A DNA stretch of 64,000 nucleotides from Prosthecobacter debontii (GTDB lineage: Bacteria; Verrucomicrobiota; Verrucomicrobiia; Verrucomicrobiales; Verrucomicrobiaceae). Below the pieces are notes generated by a model, which was given only the letters and a program-made list of their open reading frames with translations, made no database searches and was not told the origin of the DNA. This document shows, in pieces, positions 34,278 through 43,734 of this stretch; positions within the stretch are counted from its first letter, which is position 1, and the number at the start of each line of letters is the position of its first letter. The stretch lies in NCBI RefSeq assembly GCF_900167535.1, contig NZ_FUYE01000007.1, positions 124,001-188,000 on the forward strand. The letters run 5' to 3'. The position numbers and the translations under genes were made by a program.

Positions 34278-36209
34278 TTACTTGTCCTTGTCCACGACTT
34301 CGAAGTCGGCGTCCACGACCTTGCCTTTGTCGGCAGACTTCGTTTCGGCGTTCGCGGTCGGAGGCTCGGGCATGTCACCCTGCGGCGGTGCGCCTGCGGC
34401 ACCAGCTTGGGCAGCCGCTTGATAAGCCGCAGCAAACAGCTTCTCGAGCTCTTCGGTCTGCGCCTTCATGCGATCCGTGTCACCAGACTCGATGGCAGAC
34501 TTCAGACCAGCCAGCTTGTCCGTGATCGGGCTCAGCTGCTCGGCAGGGACTTTACCCTCCCACTCTTTGACCTGCTTCTCGATCTCGAAGGACAGGGCTT
34601 CCGCCTTGTTCTTCACTTCGACAGCTTCCTTGCGCTTGAGATCTTCCTCAGCGTGCTCTTCAGCGTCGCGCTTGGCTTTCTCGATCTCTTCCTGGCTGAG
34701 GCCGGAGCTGCCCTGAATGGAGATGCGCTGTTCTTTGCCGGTGGTTTTTTCCTTGGCGGAAACGTGAAGGATGCCGTTGGCGTCGATGTCGAAGGTCACT
34801 TCGATCTGAGGGACACCGCGGGGAAGCGGAGGAATGCCATCCAGCTTGAAGGTGCCTAGCACTTTGTTGTCCTTGGACATCGGGCGCTCACCTTGCAGGA
34901 TCACGATTTCCACACCAGGCTGGTTGTCGCTGTAGGTGGAGAAGATCTGACTGTGCTTCTTCGGAATGGTCGTGTTACGGGGGATCATCGGGGTGGCCAC
35001 GCCACCTGCAGTTTCGATCGCCAGTGTCAGCGGGGTCACGTCGAGAAGGAGCACGTCCTTCACATCACCTTTCAGCACGCCACCTTGGATGGCAGCACCG
35101 ATGGCCACCACTTCATCGGGGTTCACGCCCTGGTGAGGGTCTTTACCGGCCAGTTTCTTGGCGGTTTCCACCACTTTAGGCATGCGGGTCATCCCACCCA
35201 CGAGAACGAGTTCGTCGATCTTGCTGGCGTCCAGTTTGGCGGCGGCAAGGCACTCACGCACGGGCTTGATGGTGCGCTCAAAGAGGCTGTCGCAGAGCTG
35301 CTCCATCTTCGCGCGGGTCAGCGTCTTCATGATGTGCTTCGGCCCGGTGGCATCTGCCGTGATGAACGGCAGGTTGAGATCATAGCTCTGGCTGGAGCTG
35401 AGGGCGATCTTGGCCTTCTCAGCTTCTTCCTTGATGCGCTGAAGTGCGTCAGGCTGGCCGCTGAGATCAATGCCGCTGTCGGCTTTGAACTCATTGACGA
35501 TCCAGGTGATGAGGGTGTTATCCCAATCGTCACCGCCCAGGTGGGTATCGCCATCGGTGGCCAGCACTTCAAAGACGCCGTCACCGATCTCAAGAACGGA
35601 GATATCGAAAGTGCCACCGCCAAGGTCATACACGGCGATCTTCTCATCGCTCTTGCTTTCCAGGCCATAAGCCAGGGAGGCGGCGGTGGGTTCGTTGATG
35701 ATACGGCGGACGTTCAGACCAGCGATCTCGCCAGCGGCCTTGGTGGCGTTACGCTGGCTGTCATTGAAGTAAGCTGGGACGGTAATCACCGCCTCCGTGA
35801 TGGCCTCGCCAAGTTTCGCTTCAGCGTCAGCCTTCAGCTTGCTGAGGATCATGGCGCTGACTTCCTGTGGGGAATAGGTCTTGGTTTCGCCGCCGACTTC
35901 CACCTGGACGTGGGCGTCGCCATTGGCCGCCGCGACGATCTTGTAAGGCATGCGCTTGTCGGCCTCCGTCAGTTCAGCGAACTTGCGGCCCATCAGGCGC
36001 TTCACGGAGAAAACGGTGTTGCGTGGGTTGGTGACGGCCTGGCGCTTCGCGGCCTGACCGACGACGCGCTCGCCGCTCTTGGTGAAAGCGACGATGGAAG
36101 GCGTGGTGCGTGCGCCTTCAGAGTTCTCAAGCACCGTCGCCTTGCCGCCGTCGAGGACGGCCATACAGGAGTTGGTGGTGCCGAGGTCAATGCCGAGGAT
36201 TTTGCTCAT
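34278..36209 (-). CDS. dnaK: Hsp70 chaperone DnaK
   Basis: 643 residues from the ATG before [14 protein letters not shown]; a longer frame upstream is not used. The three Hsp70 signatures are present: [26 protein letters not shown] and [12 protein letters not shown]. The substrate domain follows from about 390 ([18 protein letters not shown]). The C-terminal Gly-rich and Ala-rich end reads [16 protein letters not shown] and finishes with [13 protein letters not shown], the usual EVDD-like tail. It folds proteins in the cytoplasm with DnaJ and GrpE, not in the window. Confidence 0.98.
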   Translation of the reverse strand: MSKILGIDLGTTNSCMAVLDGGKATVLENSEGARTTPSIVAFTKSGERVVGQAAKRQAVTNPRNTVFSVKRLMGRKFAELTEADKRMPYKIVAAANGDAHVQVEVGGETKTYSPQEVSAMILSKLKADAEAKLGEAITEAVITVPAYFNDSQRNATKAAGEIAGLNVRRIINEPTAASLAYGLESKSDEKIAVYDLGGGTFDISVLEIGDGVFEVLATDGDTHLGGDDWDNTLITWIVNEFKADSGIDLSGQPDALQRIKEEAEKAKIALSSSQSYDLNLPFITADATGPKHIMKTLTRAKMEQLCDSLFERTIKPVRECLAAAKLDASKIDELVLVGGMTRMPKVVETAKKLAGKDPHQGVNPDEVVAIGAAIQGGVLKGDVKDVLLLDVTPLTLAIETAGGVATPMIPRNTTIPKKHSQIFSTYSDNQPGVEIVILQGERPMSKDNKVLGTFKLDGIPPLPRGVPQIEVTFDIDANGILHVSAKEKTTGKEQRISIQGSSGLSQEEIEKAKRDAEEHAEEDLKRKEAVEVKNKAEALSFEIEKQVKEWEGKVPAEQLSPITDKLAGLKSAIESGDTDRMKAQTEELEKLFAAAYQAAAQAGAAGAPPQGDMPEPPTANAETKSADKGKVVDADFEVVDKDK

Positions 36210-36261
36210 AAGGTTGGGTTGGGAAAAGCTTTCTAGATAAAGTTTGAGTGACCCTTTATAA

Positions 36262-36288
36262 GGCAAGCCGCGTGCCACGAAGCTTGCC
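36262..36288 (-). promoter_or_regulatory. Inverted repeat upstream of dnaK
   Basis: GGCAAGC (36262-36268) and GCTTGCC (36282-36288) flank a 13-base spacer, about 53 bp upstream of the dnaK start. It is not CIRCE. Immediately downstream, on the dnaK strand, is TTATAAAGG, a plausible promoter core. It may be an operator for heat-shock control. Confidence 0.35.
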
Positions 36289-36450
36289 TCATTCTCAATG
36301 AGTTGATTGTGAACGAATTACGCCATCGAGACGCGCAGCAAGATCAACCCAAAGAGGAGCTTAAAGAGCCTTTTTGGCACAATTGATCTGTCACTTGGCA
36401 CTTTTGGACGGCTTCGATGGCACTTTCAGACGAGCCGCCCTCGTCGTGAC

Positions 36451-37659
36451 TCAACGTTCTATGTTCAGCTCCAGCTTATTGTCGCCGGGCTTGATTTCGA
36501 GCGTCCAGGTGCCTCCGCCAGGCTTCTGCTCTTCCGTGGTCACCGTGCCATCTGGGGTATCCAGCCCAGGCACATCCGCAGCGCTGTAGCTGACACGTAA
36601 GGTGACCTTCCCCACCACAGGCCCCGACTTGCCATCGAGCTTGAAGTTCCCTTTCATGACTCGCGCGCAAGCGACGGGTGCTGAAGAATCGTCCGAACGG
36701 AAGACGATGCTGCCCCAACTCACCGGGGTGCCGTTGATCGTGAGTTTGCCACTGACGGAAGCCCGCGGCGAGGGTTTCAAGAAACCTTGATTACGCAGCC
36801 AATCCCGCAGATGCAGGCTCCAGGTGCCCAGGACGGGATCACCCAGATACAAACCGACCCCATGAATACCGGGGCGATAGCAATGCAGTTCCGCAGGCAC
36901 TCCATTTTTGCGACAAGCGAGGTAAAAGCTCACCGCGTTCTCCGCCGGAACGACGGTGTCTTCATCGGTCTGGAACAGGAATGTCGGAGGAGTCTGAGGC
37001 GTCACCCGAAGCTGAGTGCTGACTTGGCGCGCCATTTCGTCCGTGTTGTTATCTGGGCCCAGTAAGTTTTTGCGCGAGCCAGAGTGCGCAAATTCATCGA
37101 TCATTGAAATCACCGGATAGGTAGGCGCCGCCACATCTGGCCGGGCACTGACCTGATCCACCGCGTCCTGGGTCATGCCCTCGGGTTTCTCATCAAACAA
37201 GGTGGCCGCCATGGAACTCAGGTGCCCCCCCGCGGAGAAGCCGATGACGCCAATCCGATTCGGATCAATGCCATACTGCTGGGCATTGGCCCGCACGTGG
37301 CGGATGGCCCGTTGCACATCCATGAGCTGGATGGGGTAATGATATCCATGGGTGCCTAACCGGTAGTGCAGGACAAAGGCGGAGACTCCCAATCCATTGA
37401 ACCACTTGGCTACTTGGGTGCCCTCGTGATCGGCCGCCAAACCACCGTAGCCACCGCCGGGGCAAACCACAAACGCGGCGCCATTGGTTTTTTCCTTCGC
37501 CGCAGACCACACATAAATGAAGGGTTGGTCTTTATCTTCATTCCCCTTCGCACCTGGCGCTCCATCGGGCCAGAGGCGTACTTTGGTGGGCTCAGCCGCA
37601 GAGAGCGTCTGAAGGGTCAACAGGCAGGTGAAACCGAGGGCGGTAAAGAGTCGTGACAT
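36451..37659 (-). CDS. Exported esterase with C-terminal Ig-like domain
   Basis: 402 residues with a signal peptide (MSRLFTALGFTCLLTLQTLSA). The alpha/beta-hydrolase domain has the opening KVRLWPDGAPGAKGN and PGGGYGGLAADHEG (oxyanion loop), nucleophile Ser in IGFSAGGH, Asp in TDEDTVVP and His in GIHGVGLYL. It belongs to the acetylxylan-esterase-like group. From about residue 300 a beta-rich domain follows (SGKLTINGTPVSWGSIVFRS) as in carboxypeptidase-regulatory or Ig-like modules, probably for binding a polymer. No operon partner; convergent with nothing and just upstream of a small membrane protein. Confidence 0.88.
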   Translation of the reverse strand: MSRLFTALGFTCLLTLQTLSAAEPTKVRLWPDGAPGAKGNEDKDQPFIYVWSAAKEKTNGAAFVVCPGGGYGGLAADHEGTQVAKWFNGLGVSAFVLHYRLGTHGYHYPIQLMDVQRAIRHVRANAQQYGIDPNRIGVIGFSAGGHLSSMAATLFDEKPEGMTQDAVDQVSARPDVAAPTYPVISMIDEFAHSGSRKNLLGPDNNTDEMARQVSTQLRVTPQTPPTFLFQTDEDTVVPAENAVSFYLACRKNGVPAELHCYRPGIHGVGLYLGDPVLGTWSLHLRDWLRNQGFLKPSPRASVSGKLTINGTPVSWGSIVFRSDDSSAPVACARVMKGNFKLDGKSGPVVGKVTLRVSYSAADVPGLDTPDGTVTTEEQKPGGGTWTLEIKPGDNKLELNIER

Positions 37660-37691
37660 GACAGACCTTTACGCAAAAGCCGCCGTGATCT

Positions 37692-37964
37692 TCAAGCCTC
37701 GTCTTGTTTTCCTCTTCGCTGCCGGAGCAGATAAAGGGCAAAATGCCCCAAGCCGCTGAATTTGAAACTCGGGTCCACCCAGCGTTCGATCACATAAAAC
37801 GCAAAGTAGTAAGCCCGACAAAAACCCCAAATGCACAAAGCTAGCAAAAGAGCCGTGCGCCAGCTTCCATGCTCAATCAGCAAAATCGCCGCGGAGAAAA
37901 GACCGATGACGAGAAACAAGATGGCCTTGAGCCACATGGCGGCTGTGCTTTGGAGGTCTCGCAT
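37692..37964 (-). CDS. Small membrane protein of unknown function
   Basis: 90 residues, or 81 from an inner ATG. Two membrane helices (AILFLVIGLFSAAILLI and LLLALCIWGFCRAYYFAFYVI) and a basic, polar C-terminus that ends RQRRGKQDEA. The FYVIERWVDPSFKFSGL region has no family that I recognise. It lies directly upstream of the esterase gene by 32 bp on the same strand and may be co-transcribed with it. Confidence 0.62.
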   Translation of the reverse strand: MRDLQSTAAMWLKAILFLVIGLFSAAILLIEHGSWRTALLLALCIWGFCRAYYFAFYVIERWVDPSFKFSGLGHFALYLLRQRRGKQDEA

Positions 37965-38020
37965 GGGAGCTGAGACCCCTTTAAAACAAGAACGTTCGTT
38001 TCAGGAACCCCGAGCCGTTG

Positions 38021-41000
38021 TCACTCCCAGCGCAAATAATCCAGCGCAAACATCAGGGCAGGTTTGGCCGCAGCGTTGTGGCCTTGGATCGTCACCACCA
38101 GTTCACACTCGCCCGGGGGTAAATCAAACTCTCCCAACTGCAGCTCGGGAGTATTCACAACCTGGGGGTCGTAGAGATCCAAGTCGCCAAGAGCACAGGC
38201 TTGGCCCGCCACTTGAAAGCTCACGATGCCGTAGTCGGGGGCCTTGGTGAAAACCGCGTGCAGCTTCTGTTTACCGGGCTGGGTTTTGGTGAAGCGAATC
38301 TTGAGGGTATTGCCGACCTTGCCGCCCGTCCACCACAGGTGCTGATCACCGCTCCAGTGCCCTTCTTTGAAGTTGCCCATGGGTTGGACTTTCGCCTTGC
38401 CAATGCTCGCTTCGGTTTTGAGTTTCTCACCTTCTTGAGCGCCTTTGATGGACGTTCCCTTGGAGGCTGAGGTTTGACTCTGGAGATACTTCACGAGATG
38501 GAGCAGCGAATCCGCAGGCAGGGCATCGAACAGCCCCTCCGGCATGGTGCTCACGGGAGATACCGTGCGCTTTTTGATCTCGGCTTTCGTGACCATTTGC
38601 TCGATCCCTCCCGGCATCGCCACGCGATAAGCGGCGGCGGTTTCTTCTTTGATCACGCCACTGGCAATTCGCCCATCTTGAAGTTCGAAGATGTTGAGCT
38701 GGTAGTCTTTGCCAATGACGGCATTCGGGTCCAGCACGTTGTCCAGAAGGTAATCCAGATCACCGCGATTGGAGCCTGTCAAATCCGGGCCCACATCCTG
38801 ACCTTCACCTAACAAACGATGGCATGTTCCGCAGGTGGCGCTGAAGATGAGCTTACCCTGCTTCGCATCGGCCCGCGCCAGAGCTTCTTTGGAAAGGGTG
38901 GTGCGGAACTTGACCTTCCGCTGCTCCAGATCGGGCTTCGGCGCATTGAGATCCCCCCAGACCTGAGGGATGAGGCGGCGGACTTCCGCATCTTTCAGCG
39001 CATCCATTTGACGAACCAGGAAGGGCGAGAGTGCAGAACGCGCCACCTTGCCCTCCTTCACCGCCAGCAGCAGTCCGCGAGCTCCCGCAGGGGTGGTGGC
39101 CAGGGTGTTTATGACATCGGTTTGAAGGTTGGCATCGAAGGAAGCAAACTTCTCCAGCAGCAGGGCGGGTGTATCCTCATGAGGCAGGGTGGCCAGGGCT
39201 TGAACGACCCGGCGAATCAGGGTCTTGTCTTCGCCTTGCAGCAGTTGGTGGAGTAAGCCCGCCGTCTGGGCATCGCGCACTTGCATGAGGATGCGCAAAG
39301 CCGCCTCCCGCTGGGCCAAAGAGGACTGTGAAACCAAGGTCTGACGGTAGGCGGCCAGGGCTGTTTCCACCCCCATGAAGGCTTCCAACTCCTGAACCAG
39401 ATCCGACGCGCCCAGTTGCGTTTTCCACTCGGGCCAGGCTGACGGCAAAGCCACCTTGCCCCCTGCCCTGGCGGCTTCCACCACGGTGCGCAGCAGGGTT
39501 TCCCTCTGAGCGGCATCGGGCGACTGTGCTGCGATCCCGAGCAAAGCCTCACGTCCCTTTTCCTCGCTGCCCAAACGTCGATAAATGAACTCCGTCACCG
39601 TGGGCATCTTCGAGGCCGTCGCGAGTTTCAGCCCTGCTTCCGCATCGGCTCCCACGACTGGCTCGATGCCATACCAGATGAGCAGCGGGATGTAAGGATC
39701 ATCCTTGTCCTCCTCATGATGGAGCAGAGCGGTGGCGATGTCCGAGCGGCTCTCCAGAGGCAGACGCTGAAGCGCGGAGGCCAACTCGCGACGAACGACG
39801 GGGGAGGCATCCTGCTTGGCCAGCTCGCTCAAGCCGGTGCTGCTCGATCCCGCAGCCTTGGCCCGCACTTGCCAGGCCCGCAAATGATCAAAGCCTTCAT
39901 TGGCTTTCGGGGTGGCGATGGGCGTAGTTCCTCCTGCACTCAAGGATAACCAAAGGGAGCGAAGCGCTGAGGTTTCTTGAGTCGAGGGTGTCCTCTCCAA
40001 AATGGGAGCGATGCTCGCAAAGCGGCTCGTCTCCACGGTTGTTCTCTCCATGAGCACTCGCTTGGCCATCCGCGCGAACCACTCGTTCTCCGTCTGCACC
40101 GCGAGCCGCACCAGCGACTCATCACTTTCCTGAGTCAGATCAAACGGTGCCTGCGGGAACTGGAGCGCATGCCCCTCCTTGCGGGCAGGAGTGCCCGCAT
40201 CACTTGGACCATAACTCACCCGATAGATTCGCCCATTGCTGCGATCCCACATCTCAATCGCATTGCTGCCGCGATGGCAGACCTGTTTATCACTCCAATC
40301 GCTGACGTACAGAGAGCCATCCGGCCCGACTTTTTGAGTCACGGGTATAAAATACATGTCATTAGACCGCAGGAAGTCGCTGCCATGGCGGCCGATGTAG
40401 GTGCTGCCCTTCGGATCGAGGTAATTGTTCACCAGACGATGCCCATGCAGGTTGCCAAACAGGAGTTGATTGCGATAGCTGGCCGGGAACTGGTCGCTCT
40501 GATAGATGGCTAAACCGCAGTGGGCATGACCGCCTCCGGCTTGATTCGTATCATCGGCGACGATGCCTCCCTCACGTCGGGCACCCCAATGCGCATTGGC
40601 GCGAATGTCCCCCGCATAATGGGCATGGTCAGCAATAGTCTTGATGTCGTCGTAGGTGTAGGGATTGAAGTGCTGCCCCGCCTGCCGGAAGTAGCGCCCG
40701 CCCGGCACGATGTGATACAGATGCGGGATCACACAGGCGGTCACAAAAAACTCGCCATGCTCATCGTAATCCAGCCCCCAGGGATTACTCGTGCCATGGG
40801 CAAAGACTTCGAAGACATGCCGCACTGGATGATAGCGCCAGACGCAGGCATTCAGGGGTTCACGCTGCTCGTCGGGCGTGCCCACCTTGCCTACCTTGGA
40901 GTGTGTAAAGACACCCTGACAGCCATACAGCCAACCGTCCGGTCCCCAGATGAAGCTGTTCAGCGTCTCATGCGTATCTTGAGACCCCCAGCCATCCAGC

Positions 41001-42724
41001 AAGGCATACGCGGTGAATTTTAAACCGGGCACTTGGGGAAAAGCGGCATAACTCTCGTGTTTCTGATCCGGCACATCATCACGATCTGCATCCGGGATGA
41101 ACATCAGATAAGGCGCGGCCCCCACCCACACCCCCCCGAAGCCGATCTCAATGCCACTGGCCAGGCTGATGCCTTCTGCGAAGACCTTGCGGGTCTCGAA
41201 CTTGCCATTGCCATCCTTGTCCTCAAAGATCAGGATGCGGTCCTGCCCAGCCCCAGGTTCACGGGGTTTCGGGTAGCTGTTGCCCTCGATCACCCAGAGG
41301 CGGCCCCGTTCATCCCAAGTCATGGCGATGGGCTGCACCACCTCTGGCTCCGACGCGATCAGTTCGGCTTTGAAACCCGCAGGCAGTTGCAGGTTCTTGA
41401 CCGCGTCTTGCGGAGATTGGCCCGCTTGATAGTCGCTCTGCGGCATCAGGCCGGGGCCATACAGTTTCTTGGGGCGCATTTGTTCGGCAAGCTCGGGGCT
41501 CACCTCCTGCCGCTCCTGGAGCAACACATACACCCCGCTTTTGTTGCCCACGATGATGTCCTGCAGCTGATCGCCATTCACATCCCCGGTCTGCACATCC
41601 ACACCCACACCGCTTTCGGCATCGACGAGGTGCGGGATAAACTCCACCCCACCCTTGCCATCGCGCTTGGTTTGAAACCAATACACCACCCGAGCCCCGT
41701 GCTCATCGGGATCGCCATGGCCATTGTGAGCCCAGTAGCGCTTGCCGGTGACGAGGTCCTTCACCCCATCTCCATCCACATCCACCAGGGACATGGCATG
41801 CGGCTGACTGAAGACGATGCCATAGTCGTTCTCCCAGGGCTGCTCACCCACCAGCGTGCGCTTTTCCCAAGTGGGGTGGGCACTTTTGCCCGCCGGATCC
41901 GAAGTGCGGGTAGGAGTGCCCGCATCACTGCGATTCATAAACACAGCCACCCCATAGCGATGCGCGGACAAAGCGGTCGCCACATCATTGCGGCCATCGC
42001 CATCGAAGTCATAGGCGAACATCTGCGCCCCGCCCCCGACTCCGGCGGCAAAGTTGTGTTGCGTCCAGGTGTCTCCACTTCCGGCCTGCCACCAGCGGCG
42101 AGCTTCCAGCAGATCCATTTTCCCATCGCCATCCACATCTCCCACGCCAAGGCCATGGGTGAACTTGGCCACCTTCATATCACCCGTCACCGCATGGAAG
42201 GTCCACTTCTCCGTGGGCTTGCTCCAGTCCGGTGCAAACCAGCCAAAGCGGCCTCCGGTGCTGCAGACGATCTCCGGTTTGCCATCGCCAGTGATATCGG
42301 TGAAGACGGGGGATTCATTGTCCACGACATCGGCGACGATGTGCATGGCCCAGGGAGTGTCTTTGTCTTGGTCAAACCGACCCGGGTTCAGATACAGCCG
42401 GGCTTCCTTCCCAGGAAAACCCAACACGAGAAGGTCCTGCCAGCCATCGCCATTGAAATCGTGGGGATAGCTAAAGAAGTTGTCGGAATAACCATGGATG
42501 CTAAAAACCTTCGGCTCGTAAAACGCGTGCGCTTTTTTCCAATCCGGCCCCTCATACCAAAACGGGCCGCTGATGATGTCCATGTGGCCATCTTTGTTCA
42601 GGTCTGCATAGGTGGCCCCTTCAGCGTAAAACTGGTCCGTCAACTGGACACGCTGCCAGGAAATGAGGGTCTCCGCCTGGAGCAGGGACACACTGGCGAG
42701 AGCGAGAAGGAACAGGCTTTTCAT
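38021..42724 (-). CDS. VCBS-repeat / PVC-type dehydrogenase / haem c fusion protein
   Basis: 1567 residues with a signal peptide (MKSLFLLALASVSLLQA). In order: FG-GAP/VCBS repeats at about 20-430 (ADLNKDGHMDIISG, VDVDGDGVKDLVTG), a PVC-type membrane-bound dehydrogenase beta-propeller at about 435-860 (LPAGFKAELIASEPEVVQPI), an alpha-helical HEAT-like region about 880-1250, a single haem-binding cytochrome domain about 1285-1430 (CGTCH near residue 1298), and a C-terminal beta-sandwich resembling a carbohydrate-binding module to 1567. The two REP-type palindromes at 41906 and 40181 lie inside the frame. Likely a periplasmic sugar-oxidising dehydrogenase with its own electron acceptor; substrate unknown. 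Confidence 0.9.
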   Translation of the reverse strand: MKSLFLLALASVSLLQAETLISWQRVQLTDQFYAEGATYADLNKDGHMDIISGPFWYEGPDWKKAHAFYEPKVFSIHGYSDNFFSYPHDFNGDGWQDLLVLGFPGKEARLYLNPGRFDQDKDTPWAMHIVADVVDNESPVFTDITGDGKPEIVCSTGGRFGWFAPDWSKPTEKWTFHAVTGDMKVAKFTHGLGVGDVDGDGKMDLLEARRWWQAGSGDTWTQHNFAAGVGGGAQMFAYDFDGDGRNDVATALSAHRYGVAVFMNRSDAGTPTRTSDPAGKSAHPTWEKRTLVGEQPWENDYGIVFSQPHAMSLVDVDGDGVKDLVTGKRYWAHNGHGDPDEHGARVVYWFQTKRDGKGGVEFIPHLVDAESGVGVDVQTGDVNGDQLQDIIVGNKSGVYVLLQERQEVSPELAEQMRPKKLYGPGLMPQSDYQAGQSPQDAVKNLQLPAGFKAELIASEPEVVQPIAMTWDERGRLWVIEGNSYPKPREPGAGQDRILIFEDKDGNGKFETRKVFAEGISLASGIEIGFGGVWVGAAPYLMFIPDADRDDVPDQKHESYAAFPQVPGLKFTAYALLDGWGSQDTHETLNSFIWGPDGWLYGCQGVFTHSKVGKVGTPDEQREPLNACVWRYHPVRHVFEVFAHGTSNPWGLDYDEHGEFFVTACVIPHLYHIVPGGRYFRQAGQHFNPYTYDDIKTIADHAHYAGDIRANAHWGARREGGIVADDTNQAGGGHAHCGLAIYQSDQFPASYRNQLLFGNLHGHRLVNNYLDPKGSTYIGRHGSDFLRSNDMYFIPVTQKVGPDGSLYVSDWSDKQVCHRGSNAIEMWDRSNGRIYRVSYGPSDAGTPARKEGHALQFPQAPFDLTQESDESLVRLAVQTENEWFARMAKRVLMERTTVETSRFASIAPILERTPSTQETSALRSLWLSLSAGGTTPIATPKANEGFDHLRAWQVRAKAAGSSSTGLSELAKQDASPVVRRELASALQRLPLESRSDIATALLHHEEDKDDPYIPLLIWYGIEPVVGADAEAGLKLATASKMPTVTEFIYRRLGSEEKGREALLGIAAQSPDAAQRETLLRTVVEAARAGGKVALPSAWPEWKTQLGASDLVQELEAFMGVETALAAYRQTLVSQSSLAQREAALRILMQVRDAQTAGLLHQLLQGEDKTLIRRVVQALATLPHEDTPALLLEKFASFDANLQTDVINTLATTPAGARGLLLAVKEGKVARSALSPFLVRQMDALKDAEVRRLIPQVWGDLNAPKPDLEQRKVKFRTTLSKEALARADAKQGKLIFSATCGTCHRLLGEGQDVGPDLTGSNRGDLDYLLDNVLDPNAVIGKDYQLNIFELQDGRIASGVIKEETAAAYRVAMPGGIEQMVTKAEIKKRTVSPVSTMPEGLFDALPADSLLHLVKYLQSQTSASKGTSIKGAQEGEKLKTEASIGKAKVQPMGNFKEGHWSGDQHLWWTGGKVGNTLKIRFTKTQPGKQKLHAVFTKAPDYGIVSFQVAGQACALGDLDLYDPQVVNTPELQLGEFDLPPGECELVVTIQGHNAAAKPALMFALDYLRWE
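40181..40198 (-). repeat. REP-like palindrome inside a coding region (copy 1)
   Basis: On the coding strand GCGGGCACTCCTGCCCGC, with a conserved flank AAGTGAT before it. It is translated in the host frame as SDAGTPAR, near residue 842. Stem pairing is perfect and the ACTCCT loop is that of the intergenic copy at 45227-45244. Confidence 0.88.
41906..41923 (-). repeat. REP-like palindrome inside a coding region (copy 2)
   Basis: On the coding strand GCGGGCACTCCTACCCGC, with the same AGTGAT flank. Read in the same frame as copy 1, it gives SDAGTPTR near residue 267, in the VCBS region of the same gene. One base of the stem is changed, leaving one unpaired position. Confidence 0.88.
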
Positions 42725-43326
42725 GGTGAAAGGGTCGGAGTCCGGAAGAAACGTTATCAGGAGACAGGGCTGTCGGACAAGATTTAGGATGGATCGGACA
42801 CGCGTCCGGTTTAAAGCCAGCGACCCTTTCGCTTCACGGCCCGGTGGAGAGGTAAGAGGGCCTGATACGCATTTCCAAACAGATGGTCTGAAACGATCCT
42901 CTGACAGGGGGCTTTGCTGCACCGCTACACAGTTCCCGGGGCCGTTCGACCATCCATTGGAAATAGGTCTGCACAACCCGCCTCTTCCAGAGCACCGAAG
43001 GTGCAGCATTCCTCAGCCTGGGGTAAAACCCCAGGACCCGCCAAACGCATGCGATTCGGTTTACGAGGAGCCCCGTAAGGGCGGCACTCGACGCTGGATC
43101 AAGATGTTGCGGTGTCGGGTCTCGCCCTTTCAGGGCTTGATGTGATTCAATGACGCACGTGGCGGGTGATTCCCAGGGGGGTCACCCTGGGCTAAGGAAT
43201 CCCGCGCGCTTGGCGCTGGAGGTCATTTGAATCGTCATCTCGTAACGGTGGGTATCACCAGCCCAAAACAGGTGGAAAAGTCGTTCTGCGCCTTGCAGCC
43301 CCCGCGCTGCGGTTTAGAAAAGGGGC
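42725..43326. other. 602-bp intergenic region with a cluster of hairpins
   Basis: No credible gene; the longer frames here have no protein-like features. Most of the region from 42992 to 43191 is made of inverted repeats, listed separately. It is the shared upstream side of the divergent large protein gene and gatC, so it must hold at least two promoters, which I cannot place. Confidence 0.6.
42992..43191. repeat. Cluster of four GC-rich hairpins
   Basis: GCACC-GAA-GGTGC (42992-43004), CCTGGGG-TAAAA-CCCCAGG (43017-43035), GCCCT-TTC-AGGGC (43124-43136) and CCCAGGG-GGGTCA-CCCTGGG (43172-43191), each perfect, within 200 bp. Two are variations of one CCTGGGG/CCCAGG motif. They are unlike the ACTCYT family. 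Confidence 0.75.
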
Positions 43327-43611
43327 ATGCCCACGCCGGAGATCAATATCCACCACATCGCCAAACTATCCCGCCTCGCCCTGACCGAGGAGGAGGCGAC
43401 GCATTTCACGGCTCAGCTTTCCCAGATCCTGGGTCACATCGACCAGCTCAGCAGCTACCCCCTGGACGCTGAGCCCAGCTCTCACGCGATGCCTGTGTTC
43501 GATGTGGTTCGCCCCGATGTTGCCCGCCCTGGATTCACTCAAGACGAAGCCCTGGCCAACGCCCCGCGCCGAGCCATGGACCAGTTCCAGATTCCCAAGG
43601 TCCTGGAGTAA
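43327..43611 (+). CDS. gatC: Aspartyl/glutamyl-tRNA amidotransferase subunit C
   Basis: 94 residues. The opening INIHHIAKLSRLALTEEEA is the GatC signature, followed by FTAQLSQILGHIDQLSSYPLDAE and the C-terminal DVARPGFTQDEALANAPRRA stretch that wraps around GatA. It is the small chaperone-like subunit of the GatCAB complex that amidates Glu-tRNAGln and Asp-tRNAAsn. gatA follows, 123 bp downstream. gatB is absent from the window, so the operon is split in this genome. Confidence 0.94.
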   Translation: MPTPEINIHHIAKLSRLALTEEEATHFTAQLSQILGHIDQLSSYPLDAEPSSHAMPVFDVVRPDVARPGFTQDEALANAPRRAMDQFQIPKVLE

Positions 43612-43613
43612 AG

Positions 43614-43707
43614 TCGGTGTTCAGTATCCAGTCATCGGTGTTCAGTGAACAGTTTCTGAAGCCGTTATGTCGCTGAATATGGATCCTGAAAACTGACCCC
43701 TGAAAAC
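43614..43707. repeat. Short direct repeats between gatC and gatA
   Basis: TCGGTGTTCAGT occurs twice (43614-43625, 43635-43646), 21 bp apart, and CCTGAAAAC twice (43685-43693, 43699-43707), 14 bp apart. The two halves are partly inverted relative to each other (GTTCAG against CTGAAAAC), so the region could fold. It lies in the gap of an operon, an odd place for simple repeats. Confidence 0.65.
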
Positions 43708-43734
43708 CGATTACTGATCACTGCATCCTTTCCC

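Noticed and set aside
41033-42787. A 584-residue open frame opposite the large VCBS/dehydrogenase gene
   Set aside because: His/Ile-rich antisense shadow of the Asp-rich VCBS repeats; no start context or motif.
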